DNA from: Costus lasius
Taxonomy: Eukaryota; Streptophyta; Magnoliopsida; Zingiberales; Costaceae
Assembly (NCBI GenBank): GCA_027563935.2
Contig: CM050449.1
Location: forward strand, 91,791,676-91,855,675
Direction: 5' to 3'
Length of the DNA: 64,000 nucleotides
Shown here: piece after piece, positions 32,961 to 44,000 of the stretch
How the letters are laid out: each line of letters begins with the position of its first letter
How positions within the stretch are numbered: the first letter of the stretch is position 1
Notes under the pieces: generated by a model
What the model was told of the DNA's origin: nothing
Databases searched by the model: none
Seen by the model: only the letters and a program-made list of their open reading frames with translations
Position numbers and translations under genes: made by a program

Positions 32961-34596
32961 ATACTTGCAAACTTATGGTACGAGGCTTAAGCTATTAAAC
33001 TTAAGCACCAATGGCAGCACTAACTTTGAATTAGAGAATATCTATTTTTTTTAAAGTTTAACGGGTAACAACAAGTTATTGTTATGCTTTAAAGTACTAG
33101 AAAGTCTAGTAACAAGTTTGTAAATATGAGCAAGTGTTAATAGTTGTGAAGAGATGAAAGATGAGCAAAAGCTCTTAATAGAGTTTAAAATAATTGTCTT
33201 TAGCAACTATGAATAAGTTGAAACAACACCTACATGAATACAAAAGTGGTGCTGGTTTAATAAGAAAATTATAGTTGTTATAGAAATATTCATTAACGTA
33301 GGATTAACACATGACCATATATAAATGGCGTTAAAGCTTTTGAAAGGAAACTCTCTAGATAAAATGGTTGGCGTGATATCTCTGATGGTAACACAAAGAG
33401 TAGAGGTATAATCCTTCAAAACCTACAATTTTGGTAAAACTTTAATATATTTCTACTAATTATGGGTCTAAGCCAAAATATATGCACTTGTATTTGTAAC
33501 GCAGACCTAGCAAAAATTATTCTTCATAATTAGTGGGGATTGTTATATATTATAATTGTAAACAATAATAAAGAAGCGATTAGTCCTACATTAGAAATTT
33601 ACAAATCAATTAACTTATTTAAAAAGAAAGATAGCCTCATTGGAAACTAGAACAGAAGCAAGTCTTTTTATGGGTTTTCATGTTGAAGTTGGACCCTCAT
33701 TCATATCCCCAATTAGGCACTTGGGGCCTTTGGCGCAGCCCATAACATAATAATTATGATTAATTTTTATATTTTGGAGAATGTGTGTGCACGATTGAAT
33801 CAATTCGATCCAATAGGTCGATTGCATCGATTGTGTAAGTTTTCATATTAAGAGTTATGAAAAATAATTGTTTTTACTCTCTCCACCTCCAACCTCAAAT
33901 CTCACACTGCATACTTAGCTGCCTACCCAACGTAGTCTGTGCCATCAATTGCGTGTTGTAGGTACACAATATGAGACCTCTTCTTCCTCTACTAGCTAGT
34001 TGTCCTTGGAAAAAGTAATCTAGCTTGTCATCCAACCCACAAAAGCATTAGGCCCAAACCTAAATTTATGACGTAAGTAGACATTCCCATTCCAAACAAC
34101 CACTAAGCTCCCTTTCCCCTATAACAGGGGCTTGACCACTGCCCCTCCATGTTGGCACCACCTTCCCCTACTCCGGGGACACTACTTCCTTTTTGGCGTC
34201 GAGATTGACTAGTCACTGGACATCACCTTCATCGCCACGACTGCATCGGGATTCACCACCATACCAAGTTTTATTGCTACACCATATTGATTTTTGTCCT
34301 TGAGCATTGTTTTCTTTTTCAATGCTAAGTTTTCCCCTTTTCTCTCTGTTCGCCACCCTTTTGTTTTTTTTACCCCCTTTGCTATAAAAGGAGATCAATT
34401 GAAATACTTGGAATCATTAAAAAAGAGTTGAAGTTTACCTAAGTCAGATCAATTGAAATACTTTGAATCATTAAAAAAAAGTTGAAGTTTACCAAGTTTG
34501 AGTTGTGCTGCTCTATTTCTATTTTCCATGCCCTTTTATCCTCCATCAGACATGTTCCTCTTTGGACTTTGTTTTATTTATTCCCCCTATAAAACC
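32961..34596. other. Unassigned AT-rich DNA with a possible copia LTR start
   Basis: AGTGGGGAT followed by TGTTATATAT at 33541 has the form of a polypurine tract and LTR start, and the following ATTAGTCCTACATTAGAAATT resembles common plant copia LTRs. No partner LTR or coding domain was found, so this is tentative. From 33650 to 34390 nothing is recognised. Confidence 0.3.
34393..34500 (+). repeat. Two-copy tandem repeat, period 54 bp
   Basis: GATCAATTGAAATACTT begins at 34393 and 34447. Both copies continue GAATCATTAAAAAA and GTTGAAGTTTACC with two or three differences. Confidence 0.85.
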
Positions 34597-35082
34597 TAGG
34601 GGTGTGCAAAAAAAAAACCATCGAACCATTGAACCGCAGTTAACCAAATCGAACCAATTTTTCAATTAATCGAACCAAACGGTTCATAACCGATCCATTT
34701 TTTACTTATTGACTGGTTATCAGTTCGGTTATAGTTTGGAACTTGGCTAAACTACGATTAACTGAACCGAACCGTTATATAATATTTATTTGTATATAAA
34801 AATAATTATTTTATATAAAAATTGAACTGGTTCACTGCTGAAAATCAACGATTAACCGAAAGTTTTTTTATTTATTTATCTTAAATTATTTTATAATTTT
34901 AAATATTTTTCTTTTATATATAAAGACTACAGTTAACCGTCGATTTTCAGTTAACCGTACCGAAAAATTGGTTAACCGGTGCAAACGGTTCAAGAACAGT
35001 TATCTTTTTCTCCGAACCGATTAGATCGGTTCGATCGAAAAACTGTCTTACAATTCGATTAACCAGACTGTGAACACCCCTA
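34597..35082. mobile_element. Non-autonomous hAT MITE, 486 bp, older copy
   Basis: The ends TAGGGGTGTGCA and TGAACACCCCTA and the subterminal GGTTAACCG/GAACCG words place it in the same family as 10901-11456. The flanks ATAAAACC and ATATAACA agree at six of eight positions, a worn 8-bp duplication. The body is more diverged than the other copy. Confidence 0.85.
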
Positions 35083-35926
35083 ATATAACAACTACATCAA
35101 GTAGCTAACTACTCGAGTGGCTCGTGACCTGCATTGGCTTGACATGCTTTGGGCTAAGTCAGGCACAAACTATTGACTAGTCAAATGGGCCACTGGCGAC
35201 TTGAGGCATGCATGCGAGTTGTGCTAAATTGAGATACCTAAAGATGACACGGTTTGAATTTTAGCACCTAAATTCAAAATTTTAAATAGATTTTTTTACC
35301 TATTTGCACTCATAAAGTTTCCTAAAAAATTAATAGTAGGGGTATAAATATTTTTTAATTATAAATTTACAATTTTCTCTCTTTAACATTGAAAAAGAAA
35401 TAATAAATTTATAAATTTAAATCCAATTCATTCCTTTAAATTCCCCCACCCCTCCCATTCTTTAACATAAAAAAAATTCTATCATAATTAGTTTTACTTA
35501 AATCCCTCTTCATACTCTCTTAATCTCTTGAATTTTAATCTTTTTAATTATACTCAAGCTTAAAGTGTTCATGGTTCCTAAGGAATCAACTTGGAGAGAA
35601 AAATGATAGTACAAGAATGGAGATGGTTCTTATTTTACTAGATTTCCAACGCTTGATCTTCCACACATTCGTCTTAAGTTTCTTTGACGCTCAATAATGG
35701 CAAATCATGGTTTCACATATTATGGAGCAATTTCACCAAATCGTGCCCATCGATGTACTTAGGTTTGAAGAATGTCTTTTCACCTTATCTAACCTTGCAA
35801 AACACTAATTTTTGGTTTCTCCTCTCCCTCCCTCCCTCTTAAGTTTGGATCAAGCTATAGGTGGAGAATTTTCAACTTGATGATAGCAATGACGACAATA
35901 CTTTTAATGTCAAGGCAGAGTAGCAT
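35083..35926. other. Unassigned intergenic DNA
   Basis: It is mostly AT-rich with scattered CT-rich patches. No gene, RNA gene or element end was recognised. Confidence 0.4.
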
Positions 35927-36486
35927 TAGACCTAGCAATTTGAGTCAGTGGGTCATAAATAGGTCATGTGCTACTATGACTTATGACCCAATTAAGCTAA
36001 CATAATATGACCTGTTTAATTAATTGAGTTAAAATATTTAACCCAAACACAACCTGAATATAATTGGGTCAACTTGATACAACTTAAGTAATCAGTATAG
36101 TTAAACATGTTGTATATTAACCTACCAAAACCATTAACCTGCATCGACTCGACTCAACAACTTGACCCAACCTGCTAATGACTTGTTGGGAGGAGAGAAA
36201 GAGAGAGGCAAAAAAGAGGGATAGAGGAAGGGAGAAAGCTAGGGTGAGAGAGAGAGCAGGGAGGAGGAAGGTAAACAAGAGAGGGATAAGTGGGGTATTT
36301 AGAAAGTTAGGGTTTTTCAATAGTAGTTTAATCTATTTTGGTTATACGGGTCAACTTATTTACAATTCAACACAACCCGATTAATTTTGAGCCATAAATT
36401 GATTGAGTTATTTATGACCTGAACTTGTCTAACTTCACATCAAGTCAAATTGAGTCGTGGGATAGGGTCAGTATTTGTTAAGTCTT
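35927..36486. mobile_element. Second-family hAT MITE, 560 bp
   Basis: It is flanked by a perfect 8-bp duplication AGTAGCAT (35919-35926 and 36487-36494). The ends TAGACCTAGCAA and the inverse AAGACTTAACAA agree at 9 of 12 positions. Subterminal regions carry repeated GGGTCATAAAT, GACCCAA and GGGTCAA words in both orientations. A purine-rich stretch (GAGAGA/AGGAAGG) fills 36187-36280. There is no coding capacity. Confidence 0.82.
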
Positions 36487-36494
36487 AGTAGCAT

Positions 36495-37650
36495 GCAGAA
36501 TTGAACCAAGACTAGATGTGGAGCTTTGATGATGATGTACCAGCGCCCAGGGTGTTTTTTTTACATTCAAAGAAGAAGAAGAGGTAACCTATATAGTGTG
36601 GATACCATGGTATGTATGGACAAGATGATGCACAAAGAGCAAGTATGCCTTAGAATGATTGCTTGTATTGCCGGCCGAAGTCAATTACTTTTGTTTACTA
36701 TGCCAATTATCAAATTTAAGCTGCACTGTATAAATAAATGGTATTTATTATTTATATATATTTGCTCACGTTTGACACTATGCATTCACATAAATGTATT
36801 ATTATGATTTATAGTGGTTTAAGCTGCATTAAATAAATATGTTGTATTTCTGATTTTTTTCCCATATTTTATATTTTTTTATATATTCTTTTTTTTTGTT
36901 TTTGATTTTTAAAAAATATTTTCCCTTATTTTAAAATATTTTGCTAATATATTTTTTTTCTAATTTTTTTTCCATGACATGACTCATTCATGTCGTATGC
37001 CTAGCTAGGCTGAGCTTATGAAAAGTCAGATCTCACACTGGGTATGACCCATACAAAAATGGGCAAGAGCAAACACCATCTCTAGCAATTGCATCATTAT
37101 AAAATAGGACAAAAAAAGATTTTAGAGGATTACAAAAATTGTCCTCACTTATTATGCTGACACTGTATTTCTTAAAAAAAAAAGAAAAAAAAAAACAATG
37201 GGCACTAAGATTATAGGATGCACACCTTATATATCTACTCATTAATGCCAATTTTTTTCCTCTTCTTTAATTTTATTGTACATCTATTCTATAAGGTCCG
37301 CCACTAGCCCTTCTAGGATACGAGTGGCACCTAAATCTATGTTGCTTATCTCCCTAACTTAGAGATTGAATTGGATATCTAGTAAGTAATGTGATGGAGG
37401 GTGGCTTTTTCACAAAAAAAACAAATAAATAAATAAATAAATAAATATAATTAAAAGTAAATAAGAAAATCTTATTTGGTAATTTTAGAAGAAGGGGCAT
37501 ATTTTGGTTTGCAGGCGCTATGTTGATAAATGGCCAGCTCAAAATGGCAACGGACGCCCTTTTAGAAACCCGAAAATAATGGCTTCTTTATTATGGAAAA
37601 AAGAAGAGAAACGTTCCGACCTCCAACTCAACCCCCCCTCTCCCTTTGCC
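36495..37650. other. Upstream region of the LSD1-like gene
   Basis: It is AT-rich, with a T-rich tract (36845-36970) and an (AAAT)n microsatellite at 37422-37446. No separate gene is supported. The last few hundred bases presumably hold regulatory DNA for the downstream gene, but no specific site was identified. Confidence 0.4.
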
Positions 37651-37658
37651 TATATTTT
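37651..37658 (+). promoter_or_regulatory. Probable TATA box of the LSD1-like gene
   Basis: TATATTTT precedes a CT/GA-rich leader (CACAGAGAGAGATAGAGAG, then a TTC repeat at about 37707-37728) by about 25-30 bp, a common layout of plant core promoters. The transcription start itself cannot be placed from sequence alone. Confidence 0.5.
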
Positions 37659-37679
37659 TGTATCGAACAAACCCGCAAC

Positions 37680-38029
37680 ACAGAGAGAGATAGAGAGAGG
37701 GACTCTTCTTCTTCTTCTTCTTATTTTCTTCCTCGAAGAATCTCGAAGCTCCTCGCCGATCGATCACTGCGAGCCCTTTCGGTTTGCATCCTTTACTTTT
37801 TCCCATTACTGCTTGCTAAGCCCTCATCGTGTCGCCGGACGAGGGTTTCGTCTTACCGCCTCGATTTCCGCTGCCTAAAATTCCCAGCGATTTCTCGTCC
37901 GGATTGTTGGAGGTGGTGTGTCCATCTGCCACTGGATCGTTCTTCCCGGCAGACCTTTCCCTACTGTTATTGAGGCATACGGGACTTCCTCGCCTTCCCT
38001 CTGAATAAATTTGCCAGAATTTACCATTC
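37680..38029 (+). other. 5' untranslated leader of the LSD1-like gene
   Basis: It has a CT- and GA-rich start and becomes GC-richer toward 37970. No ATG occurs between the TATA box and 38030, so 38030 is the first start codon available if transcription begins here. Exon 1 would end at 38042 before GTTAGATTGG. Confidence 0.55.
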
Positions 38030-41000
38030 ATGTCTTCATTAGGTTAGATTGGTGTTCCCTACTGCTTCGTTGTTTGTTTTCTTTTCGATTTCATTGGGTA
38101 CGCGATGAGTTGGATTGAATGATCATGTGACGCTGCTAGTAGTTGAAGCCGATTTACTTCTATTATTATTATTATTTTGCGAATGGATTGTATAAATTTT
38201 CTCGGATTTTGCTCAAGATTATACGTGTTTTTTTTTTAAAAAAAAAATTGATTTTACTTTGGAAGAACCTTTGCTCAAGATGATACAAATGGCCATTTTT
38301 TATTTTATTAACCTGCATTTAGTAAGGGCTTTCGGACAGATAAAGTTTTTGCTGATTATAATATTTGTCGACTGTCTCACTTCTGATCACCCATTGATTG
38401 TTTCGTTACATGGTTTATGCAGGCATGCAGAGCCATTTTGTTTGCAATGGATGTAGAAGCGTTCTTCTTTATCCTAGGGGAGTCACTAATGTTTGTTGCG
38501 GAGTATGCAACACAATAACTGCATTTCCACCTCCAGGTACTTCTTTTGCCGAGTATGCAACACAATTATTGAGCCCTCGCATTCTTTATAAGCGTCATTA
38601 AAATTCATCATGTATATTGGTAACCTGACCAAACCGATATTGTGAATACAAGTAAAGTTAATTGATTGCTATTTTTTCCCAGTACTCCCTCTTTTCGCCC
38701 TTAATTTGTTTTTTTGGAATTATAGCAGGATCTATATTATAATTCCTTGAAATTTATTTTAAAAGTTTCATGGTATCTTAAATTTTTGTATGATACTACA
38801 AGTGTGACTTTTAGTATGTTATCACTTACATGTTAAGTGCAAGATTTGAACAGGAAAGATGAATATTAAGACAATATCAAATCTGTATTAATATCGACAA
38901 CTTAGATAGTAGTGGAATTAGAAAACAAAATAAAATAAAATGGTAAGTTATGATACATTGAATTTTCTAAATTATTTTTTAGGCATGACCATCTTTATAT
39001 TATGCATGCAGAATTACCAACAACTATAAAGTAAACAAGACCAGTGAGTTACATATTGTAGTTTTATTAAACTACAATATTTATGTTATGGTTCGCATTG
39101 TTAAACTATACATGTGCTTAGGCCTTTTTCTCTTTTGTGTTTAGAGGAGGTATATTTATTCTTTATTTGCCTATGTGCATGAGCAGAGATGGCTCGGCTT
39201 GTATGTGGAGGTTGTCGAACTCTATTGGTGTACAGTCGTGTTGCTACAAATGTAAGATGCACATGCTGTAATACAATGAATATTGCAAGACCAGGTCAGT
39301 TTTTTTTTTTTTTTTCATTTTATTTCAAATCTTATATAATACTGATTCACAATCACATGACTGCAGAGTGCTTGTCTTAGACCTTTGTAATGACTGCATT
39401 TTTTGTTATGTGTGCAAGATGATTTCTATGACAACAAAAATAGTTTGTTTGACCTTCTACATTAAGTTAACTCATTGGGCTTGGATGATCTAGTTGTTTA
39501 ATCTGTTTTTTTTTTCTTCCAATCATACTTCTCTGCCAGTGTTTGTTTCTTCCAAAGTTTGTTCAAAACCCTTCTGTCCAATGAACACTCCCATTTTCCA
39601 TATTATATGACATCTTGTTTGTTTTATTGTAATATGCATCAATTTCGTGCGTTGAGATAAGCTGCTGTACTGGTAACTTCATATCTCATATTTGCATACC
39701 CAAGAAAAAGTTTGTTTTCATTCTAATTGCAAATGAAACTCTTTACTTGTAGTTTCTGGATAAATAATGGCTCTTCGTTTGCAATACAAACAACAAGGTT
39801 AAATTAGGTCTTATTGTTACTTAAGTGGTCCTGCTGAAATCAAGTACAATAATCAGGTGCATTGCTGGTATAGAAATACAATCCCGTGTTGCAAGTGGTA
39901 TAGTTAGTTTATAACCGACCATGGACTAGTACCAGGGTATTTATATCATATGAAATTAAAATTGACTGGTACCATCTATACTAGGATTGGTCCGGTCGAT
40001 ACAATGGGGATCTTTTTAAAAACCTTGCTACTCGATATAACATCTCAAAATATAGTAGATAAAAATTATGAAGAATTGTTTTGAAGAATGGTGAGTTGAT
40101 ACTAAGGAATGTAAAGTCATTGGTTAAACTTTCAAAATTAGTAAAAAGAAATCTTGCAACCAAGGTTTTAAAAATCTACTTTAGTTGTCATGTCAATTTG
40201 GTCCCAGATCTGTGCTAGCATAACATGGTAGATCAAGGCATATCGTTTGGGCAATTTCAGAGCCAAACTTACTTTCTAGTTCTATCATACAAAACATTCA
40301 ATTTATTAGTTTATGGTTGTTTAGGGTTAAATAGGATTGGAGTTAACCTACGTTTGAATGAAAAGAATAACATAGATTGAATTGTGATATTTTACCTTTC
40401 TAGTAAGAGCTTCTTTGCAAAGATTAACAGACCAGGAGCCCCATGATAGTATTAATTACTTAATTAGTACAGTAGTAGATGTGTAAGTAATAAATATAAT
40501 AATTAATAATTATGGTCGTTATTAATTGTTAGCTTAGTGATTGATTAAATCTAGATCAGTGTGTGTTTATTTTGTCTTGTTAAAGCATATGTAAAGGCTT
40601 ATTAAGTATAATAATAGATAGGTTTTACTAAATGATATAAGGATACTTGGTATTTGTATATCTTACTTCCAATCCCCTAAAATCAAGATTCTCACTTCTC
40701 CCCTCTTCCTTCTCTTCTCTTTGTTTTGCATCTAAGTGGTATCAAAGCTCAACCAATCTCTTCTCAAAAGCACAACAATAGCCCATTTATAGAGCCCCCA
40801 GTAAATGCTCCCCTCACTACCAATCCCATTAATCTTCTCTTCTTTTCCCAATATCCCCAACACAATACCTCGTTACAGTCCTTTCTCTGCTCTCTACACT
40901 CATCAACACAATAACAATGCAACTTGCTCATCATGATCCCTTGCACTGAACCACCCCCAACACTTGTCAACACGACTGCACACTATTCGCATCTATTAAA

Positions 41001-44000
41001 GTCTCTTTTGTTTCCCATCAATACTATGCGCTGATTGTAACCAACCTTGCTTTGTCCACTATACCTAGTGCATAATCAGCCTTTCTTACTTGCTGTGTTC
41101 ATCATTGGACAAGCCACATTCTCTTCTCCCAAGCACAACACAAAATCCTTGTACCACTCAACAATTTTTTCACTGTCACTTCTCCTTCGCACCCTGTTCA
41201 TTTATTTATTGTCTTTAAGCTTGTTTTCTATCTCCGCTACCTTGCCCTTATCGTCAACTCTTTCCTTACCACCACTATGTTCACAAAGAAACACAATGAC
41301 GTAAACAATGCAACCCTTACTACCGCCACCCTTATCCTTTCTTGTGAAGTCAATGTTGCTTGGGCCTCCACCCTTGACTACAACTTGTCGAATATGTCCA
41401 CTATGCTAGTGTCTTCTAGTGGTTTTGTCTACTGTGGAATGACTAGATTTAGACTAATATGTGCTTGTTATATCTTGTTAGAGCCTAAGTATATGATTAT
41501 AATGATATAGTGATATTTGTTTATCTTCAATCCCCTTGAAAAATAGGGTTCTCTCTTCTCTCCGCTCCATCTTCTCCCCTCTTTTATCTCACCTTTATTA
41601 TATTCTAAATAAAAATTGTTATTGGTGCAGCTTTGCATTGTGAACAATCAAGTTATAAATCCATATTTAGTTTGCTATAGTGTATATTTGGATTTCCTCC
41701 AAAGATGTGGTATTGGTTTGTTGATTCCCACATGTCTAGTGATTTGCATCAAAATAATTGGGATGTCGATGAGAAATTGGCATTCAATACATATACACAT
41801 ACAAAGTGTCGTGGGATAGGTTCATATCTAGGCCACAACCATGATGATCTATTAAACTTGACACCGAGTGGGATCCATCTCAATGTAGTTGTTGAGTACT
41901 ATTTTGATGTATTGTCCTTTTTAACTTCATTGGAGCCTCCCCTTAGGTAGTTTACCGCAACTTTTACAAGCATTTGTAATTTTTCTTATTGTTAGAGGTG
42001 AATTAAGAAATTCATGTCCACAACACCATATATATATATATATATATTTATATTTTAAATTGAGTGGTCCTAAGTAGCCCATTCCAACCCTATTAATTAC
42101 CCTCTAGCTTTGCCATCACTTTATTTGTCACTATGAGCAATGTTGTAGCCTGAGCTTTGTGATCCAGAGTTGTATGGAAAGGGTGATGGTGTTGTCAGCT
42201 TGGGCTTTATAAATAGAACATGAGGGGTCAGTTAGATCCTCCTTTATATTGTCTCGATGAAGAAGTTTCTTCTATTCTATAAACTTCTATTGTTGGTTTG
42301 GTTTGAGGCTTCATACCAACCCATTGTTCAACTCAACTCTATGAGCGGGTAGACTTGGAAGGTTTTGTGTTTAGGAAATAGTAAGGGCAATTAATTTTTG
42401 TGCTTTATTTGGTTATCATTATTTTCATCCTGCATATGTTGCTTTGATTGCTTAAATGCACATTTTGATATTATTTATTAGTTAGGAGATAATTTAAGAG
42501 GTTATATTAACCTTGGCTTGTGGTTGAATCTTGTGGCTAAAGTCCATCATTGTACTATTTAGTCTTCCTCGTGCTTTAGAAATGCTTAGTCAAATAGGTT
42601 AATAACTTTTTTGACATTTGCTCTTGCCCTTTCTACATTATTTGCATTTTAAGTGCATGTGTTGCATATAAACCAACTTGTTGTGCCAAAGATAGAGAGC
42701 TTATGATGGAATTTTATGTGGATGAATGTGAATGTGGACTAGTAATGCTCATGGTTGCTTGACAATGTTGTTTATGCTAAGATGTGGAGTACAAATTTGT
42801 GTAAGATTTCAACCAAGGTTCAAAGAACTGGTCGATTCAAACCGGCCAGTTTTTTTGATTTGTATTGGTCCGACGGTGGTTCTGACTAGACCAAGTGGCA
42901 AGACCAGGGGGATGTTGCGAAAGAGGAAGGAGAAGGAGAAGAAGGATAAGAAGAGAGGAAGGAGGAGAGAGAGGAAGGAGGAGAAGGAGAGGAAGAGGTG
43001 GAAGCGGCGGATTAGTACATACCTCTCTTCTTCCTCTTCTTCTTCTTCTTTTTCTTCTTCTTCCTTCTCTCTTCTTCTCCGCCTGCTTTCCCAATTCTTG
43101 TTCGGTACCGGTCTATACTGGACGTGGACCGGCTTTTTGAACCTTGATTTCAACCCTTATATAAAATTTCAAACCATCACTCCACTATAAATTCAAAATA
43201 AATAAGAATCTTATTATTAAATGTTATAAAAATTTACAACTTATAGAGATATATAATAATTAAAGTGCTCACTTATTACATTTTATATCTTAAATTCTCT
43301 GCCACATTATCACCAAAGGATGCATTAGCCTTTTAGAATGTATGCCTTCCAATTATCACATTCGCCATTTTTGGATTGTTCTCTATCAGAGTATTAAATT
43401 TTAGACTTCTTTGGGTATGCTTTCTTGTATTATTAAGTTATATTGTTATTAATATATCAAATATAGGTCATAATAATGTAATTAAAATTATTAAATTACT
43501 TAATTGGGAAATTAAATAACTACTAAATAACCACAAACAAAATTGAAGCTTACTGACCATCTGAATTTCATGCCTTACGTGCATCTCTCATATGTAATAG
43601 ATGGCATTGATGTATTGCTTGCACTTTAACATTTTGAGCAAGGCAATATTGGCTTTTGAATTATGTAATTTACTTCTCCCATCATTTAAGATGACATAGA
43701 AAGGCTCCATTGTGATTGTGTATTTCCTTTCAAAAATCCATGCTTGGTACAAGTTTTCTACACAAGCTTTACATTCATTGAGAAGGCATTAACGAAGTAT
43801 ATTCTTTGCTTTTAAACCTAGTTTTCAATTGAGACATTTTGAGAAGATATCTCAAATGATGATGGTAAAATCTCTTCCTTTGTGAAGTATGCATTATGGA
43901 ATGAACTTAGTGGTAGTTGTAAAGTAAGAGAGTAACAATTTGTGCTCTCTTAATCATCTTCTTCACTAGGTCAAGGTTGCCAATATCTATCATGGCGATT

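Noticed and set aside
37504..38031. Open frames over the LSD1 leader on both strands
   Set aside because: They overlap promoter, 5' leader and the CT-rich tract; splice structure and LSD1 homology place the coding start at 38030 or 38425.
42732..43190. Four long open frames rich in Arg/Lys/Glu or Ser/Leu
   Set aside because: They are translations of the purine- and pyrimidine-rich core of the MULE-type MITE on both strands.
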